Assembly: GCA_005281725.1 (NCBI GenBank)
Contig: SSBO01000001.1
Coordinates: forward strand, 5,998,399 to 6,062,398
Direction of reading: 5' to 3'
Origin: Wuchereria bancrofti
Taxonomy: Eukaryota > Nematoda > Chromadorea > Rhabditida > Onchocercidae
Length of the DNA stretch: 64,000 bases
The notes beneath the pieces are model-generated. The model had not been told where the DNA came from, made no database searches, and was given only the letters and a program-made list of their open reading frames with translations. Below, in pieces: positions 11,309-24,689 of the stretch. The position numbers and the translations under genes are program-made. Every line of letters begins with the position of its first letter. Positions within the stretch are counted from its first letter, which is position 1.

Positions 11309-14300
11309 TCATGTATATGTGTGTGTTCTTCGCCAGTTCCGGCTCACTTGGCCTGCTCTTCGAATTCTTACGTCTTGTTCGTCAAAAATTTCTCCAACCA
11401 CCTACAGTATATGAATATAATCAAGCAAACCACCACTGTCAATTCATCTAAGTCTCACTAATAATTGTTGCAGTATTTCGATTTAATTAGTTATTGCAAA
11501 AAAAAAGAAAAAATTGTGTTTGTTTTTAATAATCAGTTTCTTCATCGCTAATCCCTTTCTAATATGATTATTTCTTTAATTCCATATTTAATACTCTTCA
11601 TTGCAAGAGACTTATTCCCGTAAATTTCATAATTCGAATTCCTTTAATTATCCTAATTGAACCATTGCACCATAATTAATGCTTGCAGTATTATCTGCCT
11701 CACACTGAATCTTTTCTTTAAATGACTACTTCTAACATGAGTGTCAAAGTTGTTAACATTGTGATTGGCTTGTTATTATCGTCATCACTAACTTATTTAA
11801 TATTAGTGTTATTGGTAACAAAGCATTAAATGATGTGTGGATGGACAATAACTTTGAAAAACTAAAAGGTCGTGTGGATATCATTTTTGACCTTATTATA
11901 CATTGTCGTAATATTTAGAAAACTCGAAAAAAAGGAAAATTTTATGAAAATAGAAAGAACAGAAAACAATTGAAGAAAAATTTTAACTTATGTGCAGAGG
12001 AATTATAGATGAAGAGTCAGACTGTCATTACATTATTAAACTTATTATTGTTACTATTAATCACTTATTACTTATGTTAATATGATTTGTTATTTCTATG
12101 ACCACAACAGAATCCAATTATTACTTAGTGATTTGAATTATTTGCATAAATAGCTCACACTACTAAATTTGCAAATAGTGACCTCTTCGACGAGATCTTC
12201 GAGTGTGACAAGTCCCTGAACAATATAATCTCGTTTTTGCTCATCATAAGTGACCACCATGGCAATGTGTATTCCGCTTCTCATTTCGATAAGTAATTGC
12301 AAAACTGGCATACTATCAATAATGAAGCGAAATTGATTACTACGCTTCCACAATTGCACAATTGTACCAACTTTTAAGAAAGTCGTCTTACAAAATGGCA
12401 GCAAGTCTTTCATATTTAGTATGGCCATAATCTAAAATGCACTGATAAACAGCATATTAAAAATGCAAAAAATAACAAAAGATAACATTTACCAACAGTA
12501 GCCTTTATCATATCTAAAATTGATACTAATTTGATGTGCGAAATATCACGAAGCAAGAAAAACTAGTTCTAATTCATTTACTTCATTCTACAATTTAAAA
12601 AAAAAGTTGTAATGATTGATTATCGTATTTCAATATGTAAATTGTTCAATAACTTCAAGAAAAAAGTGAAAAGTAATTTAAATTGTTTTTAAATGAACCG
12701 TATTGCGATCACTACCACTGTAGATTGGAATTCTGGTACGTCCTTTGGCAGCGATAGCTTTTAGAAGCATTTTATCAATAACGCTTTCATCAGATAGCAT
12801 GAAAATCTTATCGATAGGGGTCATTACTGATTTGACTATTTTTTCTGGTAAATCGAAAGCCGCCAGTACCAAATCCGTTGTTTCACCATCCATTTGATTG
12901 CTTAATTTTTCTTGAAACAACAATAAAGAGAGAATGCAACTAATGTCATGAATTTCGATGACCTCAAGCAGTCTTACTGAAAAATTACCTTTGGTTAAGT
13001 CTCGTTGCATAGTAATTAATACACGAAGAGTTTTTCGATCATATACGTCTCGGCCTTCTTTGCCAAGCAGCCAGTCGAGAATAAGTGAAAAGGGATATGA
13101 AATAGGGGCAGAAAGCACCATAAAAAATATTGTCAAGTAGCGTGTTCGGCTGCCAATACACAAAGCATGGCTAAATGAGTAATGAAAAGAAAATATCGTG
13201 CGCTAATGCATAAAACTGTCAATTGAAAATAATACCTTTGATACGACGTGCTAAAATTAATGTAAAAAGACTTAAGAAATAATTTTGGCTCCAACGAGTT
13301 CACAAAAAAAAAAAAAAAAAAAAATTAATGTGAAAATGAATAGTGGAAGGAAAGTACCGTGCACATATGGCTTGCGGAACAATTTCTCCAAGCAAAGTGA
13401 TTATGATAGTAGGTATTACCAACGACAATATTATCTAGAAAGTTTATTTATTTTAAGTTATAAGATTGGTTGGCTATGTTTCATAACAGAAATACGAAAA
13501 ACAAGTAATCCATGGATTTGTCTTACGTAAACAAAATATTCATTGATGGATTCGCACAAATCGCTGATAAGCAATGTAACCAATGTATTGCAAATAGTAT
13601 TACCCAGCACAATTGAACAAAGTAAAAAATTGCCCTGAGAACGTAATGGTAAAATGTTAGAAGCATATTCACGTTCTTTCTTATCTTCACTACCTTCCGC
13701 TATTAACTGAAATGGAAGGGGAAATTGTAAGTGTACAGATTAGGGATGCATTATGGTCAGTAAATAATTGATGCAGGGATTTCTTGTTTTGCATAAGAAA
13801 ATTAGATGAAATGAATATAGAATAAGCTTAATGATGCAACAATGAGACAATAATTCTGCTAGTGACCAGTCTCACTTATGTTTTCTGCAACACAGTAATT
13901 TTATATACCTTAAGATCATCGGTACTTAGTGCCATCAAACCAGTAGTAAGGCCCGAGAATATGGCACTTAATGTGGCACACATACTAATCAACACTAATT
14001 GGATGTAAACAGGAAACAAATGAGTCACTGCTTCTTCCAAAATAATCTGTGTAAATTCTATATTTTCCATAGCAGGTTCCGGCATTAGCTGAGACGGTTC
14101 AACGCATAATTGCATTGGGCGGGTTATACTTGAATCTAACTGAAAGATTGCGAGTATTAAAGAAATGTAAGCTTAAGGAAAATTACGTCTATTTTCATTG
14201 TCCACAAAGTCCCTTCAAAAGTTTTTCTTCTACAGTACCTCGCACCAACATCATTACGTTATAAAGAAACGGAGAAACATGCTTACGGTATCGACAATAC

Positions 14301-14687
14301 ATTGTAGCATACGATCATCTATTCGTTGCTCAATTTGTACATTTAAATACGGTGAATGAATCATTTTTTCGGGCGCACAGGTAAAATCAACGGAGAGCCA
14401 AAATCGACTGACGTTTAATAGATGCTCACCGAAAACAATCATCCGCTGTTTCTCTTGATTTTTAGCCAATCGAGTCACAAAATTGAAGTAATCATCATCT
14501 CTGCATGGATAATATATAAATCGGTAACAAATCATTTATATTTTAGTGCTGAGTATCGGAGGATTTCAAAGATCAAGGTTACTAAACTATAATTAACGTA
14601 TGAAATCTATAGCAACTTACAGTCTTCTCTCGATTCTCATACCATACAATATCGGATTAGCGGTTCTATTCATTGCGCCACTGTTGT
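11309..14687 (-). CDS. CNNM/ancient conserved domain Mg2+ transporter (5' end incomplete)
   Basis: CNNM proteins handle divalent cations, mainly Mg2+, at the plasma membrane. Exons (-): 14621-14687, 14287-14500, 13909-14139, 13527-13706, 13358-13434, 12989-13170, 12699-12910, 12183-12431, 11309-11401, phase-consistent throughout. In order: an extracellular N-terminal domain; a DUF21 membrane core with SGLTTGLMALS, NILPLRSQGN, LLCSIVLGN and LLGEIVPQAICAR; then a CBS pair with VKSVMTP, RIPIYSG, GLVTLEDLVEE and VGEIFDEQD. The frame stops at TGA 11309-11311, 20 codons after the CBS pair, so the usual C-terminal cyclic-nucleotide-binding-like domain is absent from this model. A possible donor (CAA|GTGAGC) just before the stop could lead to missed exons, but I found none. 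The signal-peptide exon upstream of 14687 was not found. Confidence 0.92.
13303..13324. repeat. Poly(A) tract, intronic
   Basis: A run of about 22 A lies in the CNNM intron between 13170 and 13358. On the coding strand it is a poly(T) run. It is a simple repeat. Confidence 0.9.
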
Positions 14688-16361
14688 CTACAACAAGTAA
14701 ATATTAGTTACGCACAAAAAGGAGAATTTAATCTTGGAAGAAATAGTCTTAGTCGTAATATTCGGAAAGGACCGATTGGTTGAATGCATCAAATTGAAGG
14801 CTGAAGACCTTCACTATGCACTAGTCGTTCATTCGAAAGAGAAGTTGAAGAAATATTATGCTCTCCTATACAGCTTGCTGATAAAATGAGAAGGCTGTTC
14901 AGCTTTAACGAGAATCTACCAAAGTTCACAAGTTGAAATTTGCTTTTATTTTCAAAACTTTCTTAATTTATGTGATTGACACACAGTGTTGTCCTTCCCG
15001 CCTTGAATTTGATCGAAGTTTTCCGTTTTGTAGACTTTGCACCTATAAAAACAAGCGAGTATTCATTTTCAGTCACTTTTTCTTACTAAATTTCTCCATT
15101 TTTTAAGTGAGAGGTGAAGGTATCAGACGTAGTACCAAGGAAATTAGAGTTTAGTCCATCCTGGGAATAAAGGTTCCTGCAAAAGCAAAGCTAAATTATT
15201 TTATGATCTTAAGTATCAGTTTCTTGTCTTCTTAATCCATGGTGGAAACGTAACTAGATTCCTTGTGCAAACATATCCTTCACAAATGTTTGCGTTTTCT
15301 GCAAACAATCCTTGTTCATTGTACTTTATGGTTATTCAAAGCTTAATAGCTTAGCCCGTCCCTGCTGTGGACAAATGAGCCATCTCAAACACATCTTTAA
15401 TATTTCAACAAACTATTACCTTATAATTTTTGCTTTGGAAGACATCGAATCTCATATGATTAAAATTGTGGTTCAAAATATCTCTAAGAATTTTCATGTT
15501 GAAAATTATGATCTTCATGACAACACATTTAATTAATTAATGAAATAGATAGCATAATGTACCATTAACAGCTCTAACAAAATGCAAAGAAGGAAGTAGC
15601 AGTAAAGATACATGCAACCATTCAACGATATTACTAATTTTAACAGTAGCCATCTATTTCTTTTGTTACATTTGTTTTATTGTTTCTGACGAAAGACTCG
15701 GTAACAGTGTCTCTCTCATATTACTGAGTTACATTTGCTCGGTTGTTTTTAAATGACAATCAAGTCATCAAGTGACATGGCACAACCTTTCAAAAGCTAC
15801 TGCCAACTGATTTAACACAATATGACAATTTTACTAATTTCGTGCAAATCACACAAGTCCTAATAGGGTGTATTTGAAAACAGAGAAGTTCAACTGGAAG
15901 ATTAAATATTCTAAAATGAAGAAATTGCCGAATCTTGTATTAGAAGACAGTGCATTGTAAGATGTGGACTTGAAGAAAGAGATATTAGAGATCGAGAGAT
16001 GCAATCAATATTAATTGTCTTTAACAAATAATACTCAGTATTAAATCCTTAAATTCACTTTGTTGTCATTCCATGACTAAGAATTTCGAGTTATGTTGAG
16101 AGATTGAATGAATCCGAGAGTCACTTCTCATGCTTTCAAGTACTTCACTTAATGTAGTAATGAAATGGCTGTATATTAAAAATTTGAATTTGACTGCAAT
16201 ATGAGAAATTTGTCCCTTATTTAGACTTCGACAAGTGAAATGAATTTTACATTAAAAAACATAGAGACATCGGCAGTTCAACAGCAATATGGTGGTATAA
16301 CACTGCAAATTTTTTGAACTGCAAAAAAAAAATATTTCGACGAATAAGTCATTGCAAAATT
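14688..16361. other. Intergenic or 5' region of the CNNM gene
   Basis: This should contain the first exon(s) of the CNNM gene (signal peptide), but no candidate stood out. Nothing else is recognisable. Confidence 0.45.
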
Positions 16362-19300
16362 TCAAATTCCTGTATCATTTAATGCCGTGTCATTTTTAAC
16401 TTGCACGATTCCAGCTATATCAGCCACAATTGTGATCGCCGTCGAAAGGTTTAGCTTTTCCACAGTTTCATTGATCGATTCGGCGTTAATATCTAATTTC
16501 TCTGCTGGTTTATCCGAATACCCATCATCATTAGCTTTACCTTCGACATTTAACGATTGGGTCAAATAATATCCGTAAACCTGGGAAACTGAGACGTCTT
16601 TATTACAATCAGAAGCTTTCGGAAAATAATATGTAGTGTAGAATAATTCGGTTATAATAGGTATTAAGATTTCTGCAGTAGATGGACAAAATCCTGTTGG
16701 GTATAAAACCGAAGAAACAGGAGAAGAGTAACTGAAAGGAACGAAGATGAGCGTGGAGAAATTAACAGCACTGGCTTTTAAAGTAACCGAGTATGTGATG
16801 TAGAATCACGTTATAAATGATAATGCAGATTAAATGGAAAACGAGCGGTCGTAGTCTCGAACTCTTGAGGATCAACTGTTCGGTTGAGCAAACGAATCAA
16901 GAAGGGTGATAAGTCTTGGGAAAGAACGATGTGAAAATGAATTAGGTTCATTATGAAGAAAATAGGTTATAAAAGAGGAAGAATTACGTGCTTTAGACTA
17001 TTTCCAAATATAGAATATTTGTAGGTTTGAGATATAAGGGAAGCAATGCTTGGGATTTACCGATGAAGAAAGAAGTTCGATCAGAATACTAAAGAACATT
17101 AAAGTAGCAAACTGCCTTATTGTAATGGTGTCAAAGACAACGGAAGTACTTCTAACTGAAATAGGAAAGGAAGGAAGTTAATTTAACCTTTTCTTCAGGA
17201 GCGATGTTCAATTCTCTTCTTATCTCCCTGATCAAATCAGCAATTGTTCCTATTCGATCAAATGGAAGTTTCCTACTTTCAGTACCATCGCTTAGTTTAA
17301 CATCTATTTCACAATATCTCTGCACCGATTTAAAATTTGCAGAAAATTTTATTGGCTGAAAGAAGGAAAATATATTTTTAAGAAGTATATACTCCTTGTA
17401 AATGTAGGAATCTCCTGGCAATAACCTAAATGATAATTCCAGCACATTTATATATTGTTTTAATTATTACAGGCGTAGTATTTGACGAGAATAGAACTGT
17501 ATCATTACTAACAGTAACTATTTCATCCTTGATCAAATAATAGTAGTTGTTATCCAGTGAAAGTTTATTGAAGAATGCCGATTTTCCGGGTAGCATTGCA
17601 CGCATTGCGATTACGGATTCTACATTATACAACGCATTGCATGATTCGTTAGGACAATGTGGTAGGGAACCTTAATTCTCGTCTTTGTGAAGAGGAAGTT
17701 TGTAAAAAAATCATTTCGAAAAAAAAACCATTGTAGTGATAGGCATACATGTGCATGTAGTAATTATGGAATTGTCCAAAGTCCACGTAAAAAAATGGCA
17801 CGACTAACCAGCAGATTCGCAGTTATCGATCATCTTCTCCAGGCACTGAATGCACATAGCGTGTTCGCATTCATCTTTTGACGGGAATCCACTAATTGGC
17901 AAGTTGTTACATTTGACTTCAGCTTGGCATCGAGCTATCTGATAGGTATGTTTGGCATTGAATTAACTACTCTTATTTTTAAAAGGAGAGGCTAGCAGTT
18001 ACTCAAATTTCGTTTTTAGAATTTTGTTTTTACAATAATCAGTTCGTTTAAACTGTCAGTAATTTTGATAATCTGATCTTTCTCGAACATAGATACTTCC
18101 TTAATTTACCGATAGTTTCAGTCATCATAATTACAAATAATAAAAAAGAGCAAATATTTCGATTCAATTTTACTAACGTCAAGATGTCTAAGGCATTCAG
18201 TAGAAGGACACCTTTCTTCAACACCTGAAAAGGATATTTCACTTCGCTTCAAAAAACATTTTCCGGTAAACAAAATGAATTTTAAATTTAAAAGTTCTAC
18301 TTCTTTCTGTAATAGTAAGACTGCACGTCATAAAAGCTCCTTAAAATACTAAAAATGAATTAATAAATTTGTGAAGTATTGCATATCTTCAACAATTCGA
18401 TGTTTTGGTAAGATTCTTCAAAATAAGCAACTTGGATGTGATCAAAATCAGTACCTGATGAATATTTACGACCGAAAATAGTCTCGAAACATGTGGAGCA
18501 TATTTTTGCTTGGCAACAACTTGTCGTTATGTATTTGCCTTCTTCCACGTATTTCTTACATATACCGTCACATAGACTGGACTCATCCACCTCGGATGCT
18601 TTTCCTGGACATTCTTCCGCTGGGCAAACTAAAATACCGGTCACTTTCTGTAGAGAAAAACAGAATGCAGGTGAAGTTTAGAAGTTAGTAATAGATCATG
18701 TTATATCAGTTGCATTTCTTTTATTTATGGAATTTATAGAGACAAACCGGGAATGGGCAATATTTTGTATTCTTCCATACATGTTGAACAAATATTATGT
18801 TTACATGGCAAGCATTCTAGTGAAACTGCCGAAAGTTGTCTGCAAATTTCAAAAATAATATGCGTAATGAATCTCTAGCATAAAGATTTATTTATCAGTG
18901 GAAATGAGTGAAAAATGAAGAGACAAATAAGATTATTTTATAATATCAGTCGATGAACTAAAACGAAATTCAAACTATCACTACATAAAGACTTTGATTA
19001 TAGTTCAAAAGAAATAAAGGTGCGACAATTCTTTAAAATATGATATTTCAAAGATGTTGAAACGAAACATCAAATATTATCCATTGGAGTTTTGTTTCAC
19101 CTTTTATAACAGCAATTCAAATTAACTGAATTAACATAAATTCGAGGGAGGACAAATTTCCTGACAGACTGAGTTTTGGCAAAAAGCGAATTGACATCAG
19201 GAATGCTAACCGGCAGCAGAATTGACTCTCGCAATATTTCCAATTCAAACGTCTACAGCAGCTTTCATCGAATATTGAGAAGCAATTCGATGCAAGGCAA

Positions 19301-19830
19301 ATCTGATTCATTTACGAGAAATTTACAAACATATGTAAATGGTACAATCTAGCCTACCATTTTACCATACCGCAGAGAAGCATCAAAGATAAAAAAGCAA
19401 GATGAAAAGTTATGTTCTTATCACTGTATATAATTTGACCAAATTTCGTTAAGGAAGGAAAAAAGAAGAAAACAAAACTTTAAATTGGAATATTTTTTTT
19501 GCAAATTAGAAATACAATGAAATATTAGTAGTAATAATGTTTGTTTTTCGCTAGCTTTAATAACAAATTTGGAAACGGACCATAGGTGAAACAATTTCCT
19601 GAGAGACACATGAGTTTCTTGAATTTGATTTTATCTGAAATATTTACTTTGCGAAATTTTACAAACTTAATACATTTTAGCAGTAAAACATAAACGAATA
19701 ATTGAAAGGAATTAACCTTACGTGCGTTTCTCCACCGTTCTACGCAATGTTTGCAAAAGACATGCAAGCAAGGAGTGAACTGAAGAATCTTTCCTGGTGA
19801 AACAATCTTACTGCAAACAACACATTCCAT
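16362..19830 (-). CDS. Four-module RING-like protein with C-terminal ubiquitin-like domain
   Basis: Exons (-): 19717-19830, 19211-19302, 18748-18839, 18455-18643, 18178-18224, 17809-17938, 17471-17670, 17188-17355, 16362-16580. The total is 1251 nt and 416 aa, with every phase matching. Cys/His ligands repeat four times as C..C, C-x-H-x2-C-x2-C, C-x4-C. Module 1: C3, C6, C21, H23, C26, C29, C40, C45. Module 2: C62, C67, C81, H83, C86, C89, C106, C111. Module 3: C124, C128, C143, C148, C151, C168, C173, with the His missing. Module 4: C182, C188, C202, H204, C207, C210, C227, C232. The last pair is C-P-x3-C in modules 2-4. Residues about 300-360 (VKLSDGTESRKLPF, then IREIRRELNI) resemble a ubiquitin fold. 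A ubiquitin-ligase role is inferred. The 18643 and 17670 acceptors are weak. Confidence 0.85.
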
Positions 19831-20549
19831 CGTTTACCACTGTTCACCGCAAGATCACCGATCAAAATGATGAAGTGACGGAGAATGTTCATTCTAATAA
19901 ATCTCATATTTCATCAATGACAATACATCATTGTACGTGACATATTCATGCATTTGTCTTCTGACTGTCGCGATGTGCAGTGACATTTGGGATGACTGTC
20001 AAATCATGTCAAACTCTCCTACATAAAACGTCTATGGGCCTACGACTATCGACCAGTTTAACACTTCCTAGTTATTCTGAATGGTACTTAAATATCCGCG
20101 TATTTCATATTCAGACCACCAAAGCGAAAGTCTAATAATTATTTAATGTCAGGTGAGTCCTATCCGTTTGAACCTACTTCCTTCCGAGAATGTCAGATAG
20201 ATCTTCTTTTGACACATCATTCAAATATCATCATTTATTTTTTGGGAATAACAAAATATTTTCGGCAACATTACTGATGCATTCTTTTCCTCTACATGAT
20301 AAAAAAGTGAATTTTTCAAGATCTGAAAATGTGATAACTGATACCGAAGAAACAAATTAGCTTTTTCAACCAGTGACAAATAATGTCAAGAAGCGAAAAA
20401 ATCTCCAGCTGCATGAATTGATAATTGTATTACTGAGTTATTTTGCTCACTAATAATATATTTGGAAGTATGGTGACATGATGTGTGTACAAAATAGTAG
20501 TTTAAATGCGTCAATTTAATTTTAAACAGCTAAATCATAATGTAGATGT
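19831..20549. other. Intergenic between RING and lectin genes
   Basis: It contains the promoter side of the RING-type gene and the 3' side of the lectin-domain gene. No exon or RNA gene is seen. Confidence 0.5.
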
Positions 20550-23500
20550 TTATAAAGTAACGAATAAGGCAACAGAGATAGCGATATGATAAAGGACAGA
20601 TGATGTGACAAACATTCTGACAGTTTGCTTTGCTTCAGGTGCTATACCAAGATATGACAAATCATCAACTTCCTTCAGAGTTATCTCTGGCTTCAGATCA
20701 ATGGTAATGACGTCTTCCGTTCCCAAAATATCAAGAATCATTTCCGTCTTTACAGGTTGTGCTGCAATATGCAATATTATGCTAACACACATTTATTTTA
20801 TTATACATTCAGCTGTCTCGAGAAAGATGTTCAAATTTTTTCAAATTAATTAATTACCTTTATGTTTTAGCAGATCGTTTTTAACAAAGCTGTATGTGAA
20901 CGGTGAAAAGAATTCAGAGAACAATTATGAAGACAAATGAAACTAACAATTTTTAACACAAACAGCAAAATCAGATTTCATTTCGCAGGTGCTTTGCACG
21001 ATTGCTAAAAGTATGTTAAATTACTGCAAAAAAAATATTTTTTGTAAAACTGCAAAGATTTGCGAGTTTTTAGTCGAGTACCATCTTTGTCTTTTATTCA
21101 AAGCTTTCTTTATACTGTTTCTGCACTTAAATCTGACCCAGCCTAGGATGCAGATCAAAAGAGTATGTCATTGCTGAGTGTCTAATCTCTATGATTAAAG
21201 ACATCATTGGATTGCTAACCTGAACTCAGGAAATATTTGAAGTGATCAATAACAATCTAATTTGAACTCGCTGGATTTTCTTTAGGATATATATTTTTAA
21301 CAGCTTTTAATTAGATCTTTCAGATTCTCCAGCAGAAGTGAAAGAATTAAGGGGATAGGTAAAATGGGAAGAAAAAAAGATGAAATGAGGAAGTTTGCTA
21401 AGTGAAAGCAGTTTTAAGAAACTAACAACCGCCGGGCAATTCTAACATAAAACAAAATGCATCTGTAGAATTTGAAACAATGACATTGATCTGAAACAAT
21501 TTTAAATTCAAAAACTTTAAAACAATTTTTTATTAAAGTGAACAATGATGACTCTATTCGAGGAGGTTTTGTCACCTCAGATAAGGAAATCTTTTGCATC
21601 GTTTTTCTTTTTTCAAATTATCCATTACTTCTCAACCCCAAAGAATTTTTGGAGCCTATTTAAACATTTTGCGTCTTATGGGAAGAAAGCTATAAGTCTA
21701 TGAAAGCGCACTTACAGTTAATCAGTCATTTAAATTCTTGCAAACGATCAATTCCGGGAATTTGTTTTTTTGAAACACATTCAATTTTATTTTACAGATA
21801 ACGAAGTAAGCAGTAGTCTTACTCCAACGGTTGAATATTTGTAGCCAGCAGCTGTTATGGGTTCCTCCTTAGCGTTTTTAATTTTCTGATTAATATATCC
21901 ATATTGTTGATGAATATTTTTGGAAGAAGCTCTCACGGCATAGCCTGATGCCTCACCGATCTCTGAAAATCAATCATTGGCTGGTAAATTTGCATGTGCA
22001 GTTGAAGTTACTGTGGAGAAAAATTATCGGTTATCATGCAATAAGCAATTCTAAACTATGACCATAATTTACAGTACTTCCGACCAAAGAATTCTAAACT
22101 TTTTGTGTCGATGAAGCCGTCTGCTATGTTAAAGTATTTCGAGAAGTTGCAAAATCAGGAAATAAACTTTTCGTATTCTCACGAATCATTTTGTATGCAA
22201 AATATAGAGACAAACGTGACAGATTATGGAAAACCACTGATAACATCTATCTTATACAATTAACATTTAGCGTACATCTCTTAAGCAATGTGAATTTTTT
22301 TCCGAAATATTTTTAGCAAATTTCTTTATTTTGTATGCATTTCAAATCAAAAGAAGGTACCAAATACTGAAAGCTATGCAAAAGAAAACAGAAAAAGGAA
22401 AAACAAGCCCTGAAACTTCTTATTCGAGCTATATTCATCACTAATTCCCACCTAAACTTATCTAGCTTATATGTATTCTAATTTGTTAGAAGGGAAAACC
22501 TGCCAAAATCAAAATAGATTTTGCTTAAGCAATATAATAATGCTGATTTATTACAACTCGCAAATACACAATTCTTTTCTGAACAGTGGCAACTAACAAT
22601 AGTAAAAATACAAACTATTATTTCTGATTGGTCTCTTTAACCATAGACATTATTATACTCTTCTATTTCTCATCACTAATCCACTAGTAGTTTTTAGCAA
22701 ATCTTTTCTGAACGTTTACTTTGCATGATAAGAAGATCGCCTGAATCGATCGGTTCAAACAATTCACCACTTTGAGATTTGCAGTAACTTGAAACCGCTT
22801 TAAAATCATTAGCATCCTGAAATTAGAATGAATATTTTCAAAAAACTTATTCATATAAAAAGTATCTTCATATTTTGCAAATTTAAATCATATGGTTAGT
22901 AATTGATCATACACATAAATAACTGAATGCATGAACACAAGGTGTTTCGTGATGTTTACAAAATCGAGAATCTTAATTTGTCGAACTTTTGTAAACTATT
23001 TTTAAAACACAGCATTCAAGCATGAATAACGTACTTTTGGGAGTCACATTTAGAAGTAATTTGTTGAATAATTCTGCTACTTACAAATCTTTTTTGAATC
23101 CAAACTATTAATGGATTTGGAAACTTATGGAATTAATAAATAACAAACCATTAATGGGTTTGAAAACTCATGGAGTAAGTAACATTTTGAAGCATTATTG
23201 ATCGCAAGCAACACAAATCCATTATCACACTCCTGGTTCTCAATAACTGACACTGAAGAACTAATTAATGACAAAAACATATCAGAATATATCTTCGTCT
23301 CCACAGCACCAGCATTCACCAATAATTCGCCAACATCTCTGAGTATCACCTATTCACCAAATAATTTCAGCGTTGATCTTATTTAATAAGAACATTTAAA
23401 AACATACGTGCTGAGTTTCGATGCTCGCATATCACCGCTGTATATTTATCTCTTTTCAAAGCAGCTTCGTATTCTGAAAAAAATTGAAATTATATTTTGG

Positions 23501-24689
23501 TACAAGATAATATTTGTTTTAATCGATTGATGTTAAAATGCTTGGAAATACTTATTGAAAAAGAGAGATATTTATTTCCAATCCATTATTTGTAAAGGTA
23601 TAAGCCAATGGTGAAGTTCATCACAGCCCAGTTATAGTGATGATGGTTTAATACATTTCATTAAAATTAGTTCGAAAATTTACGTGAGAAAAAATATAAA
23701 AATTTTCTGTAGATAAGAAAAAACGTACGGAGGCCGTGAGAAAAAATATAAAAATTTTCTGTAGATAAGAAAAAACGTACGGAGGCCAGCTGTTGTTGTA
23801 GATAGCCTTAATATTTCTAGTGACGGTTTAACTTTAGTTAAATCGGAATTATTTTTTTGACCATCACGTATGTACATCCATTTACTTTTCTCATGAACAA
23901 TTCCGAGCGGTATTTTTGCTTCGGAGCCTATATATGATATTGTGTAAATTATTTAGATCATAATTGTAATGATTCCAAAACCTTTTCTAGAAAAGTAAAA
24001 AACAACTTTTCTTCAACTTTATCCCTCCAATCATTTTATGATATCTCTTGCCATTTTTATTTTAATTTTGCAATGAATTACTCCTTCACTTCAGTTTTCT
24101 TCCAGTAAAAAAACCAATACAGGTCATGTAAATTTTTACTATGCACAATTACAAGTCTCAAAAGAAAGACTTCAAAGGGTTCAAAAAGCGTAATTGGTAA
24201 TAAGATACACTACAGATAATGCTTACCATAACATTGAGGAAATAAGTCGTTGATATGAATTTGCATAAATTAGATTAAAAAACGTCACTAGTCAGTAAAC
24301 TCTTAAAATTACCACGCATTCAATGTTGTTTTCTCTTTGGAAGGGAAGTTTTAGTTATGGTGAAGACGGATTAAAACTTACCAATCTCTGATAACATTAT
24401 TTCCAGCAAACGACTCTCACCATTCGTCGGTGTTGGTAACTGTCCACCAGTTTCCTTGCAATAATCATTTGCTTTATTCCAATCCATAGCTGATTTCACC
24501 TGGAATAGAAGAACTGAACATTAGATGTAGTGCCAAGGTATGCATGACTATATGCAATATAATTGCAAACTATCCTACTTTTGCAACACCAAAGCATGGC
24601 GTTCCCCTTTTGTTCAGATCTTGCTTCCAAGCTAAAGTCCCATCAAAACAAATTATATCTTCATGTTCGCCAATTTGTACAGCTACAAC
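20550..24689 (-). CDS. Surface protein with two C-type lectin-like domains (5' end incomplete)
   Basis: Exons (-): 24579-24689, 24382-24499, 23781-23927, 23408-23473, 23149-23336, 22720-22816, 21823-21962, a likely one at about 21427-21490, 20868-20903, and the terminal exon from about 20762 to 20550. The first domain has ICFDG, GTPCFGVAK, AMDWNKANDYCKE, GGQLPTPTNGE, KWMYIRDGQ and TAVICEHRN, the Cys and Trp framework of a C-type lectin fold. The second repeats it: ECDNGFVLL, KCYLLHEF, AVSSYCKSQSGELFEP and DAFCFMLEL. I do not see the EPN or QPD sugar-binding triplet. The protein ends in a hydrophobic stretch (VLYHIAISVALFVTL) with no basic tail, which suggests a GPI signal or tail anchor. The signal-peptide exon upstream of 24689 was not found, and the 21427 to 20903 junction has a phase mismatch of one base, so an exon or edge is wrong there. 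Confidence 0.8.
23684..23787 (-). repeat. Perfect 52-bp tandem duplication over a splice donor
   Basis: 23684-23735 and 23736-23787 are identical. On the gene strand the unit is the last 7 bases of an exon (GGCCTCC) plus the first 45 of its intron (GTACGT...). The lectin gene therefore has two identical donors 52 bp apart and a CTACAG acceptor-like site between them. Confidence 0.95.

Noticed and set aside
12001..12030. Plus-strand GGA ATT ATA GAT GAA GAG TCA reading like the CNNM motif EIxDExD, opposite to the gene
   Set aside because: The true minus-strand exon with VGEIFDEQD was found at 11309-11401 in the right phase, so this is a coincidence.
23729..23758. In-frame 30-nt mini-exon between the duplicated donors of the lectin gene
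   Set aside because: The intron needed before it would be 22 nt, shorter than known spliceosomal introns of nematodes.
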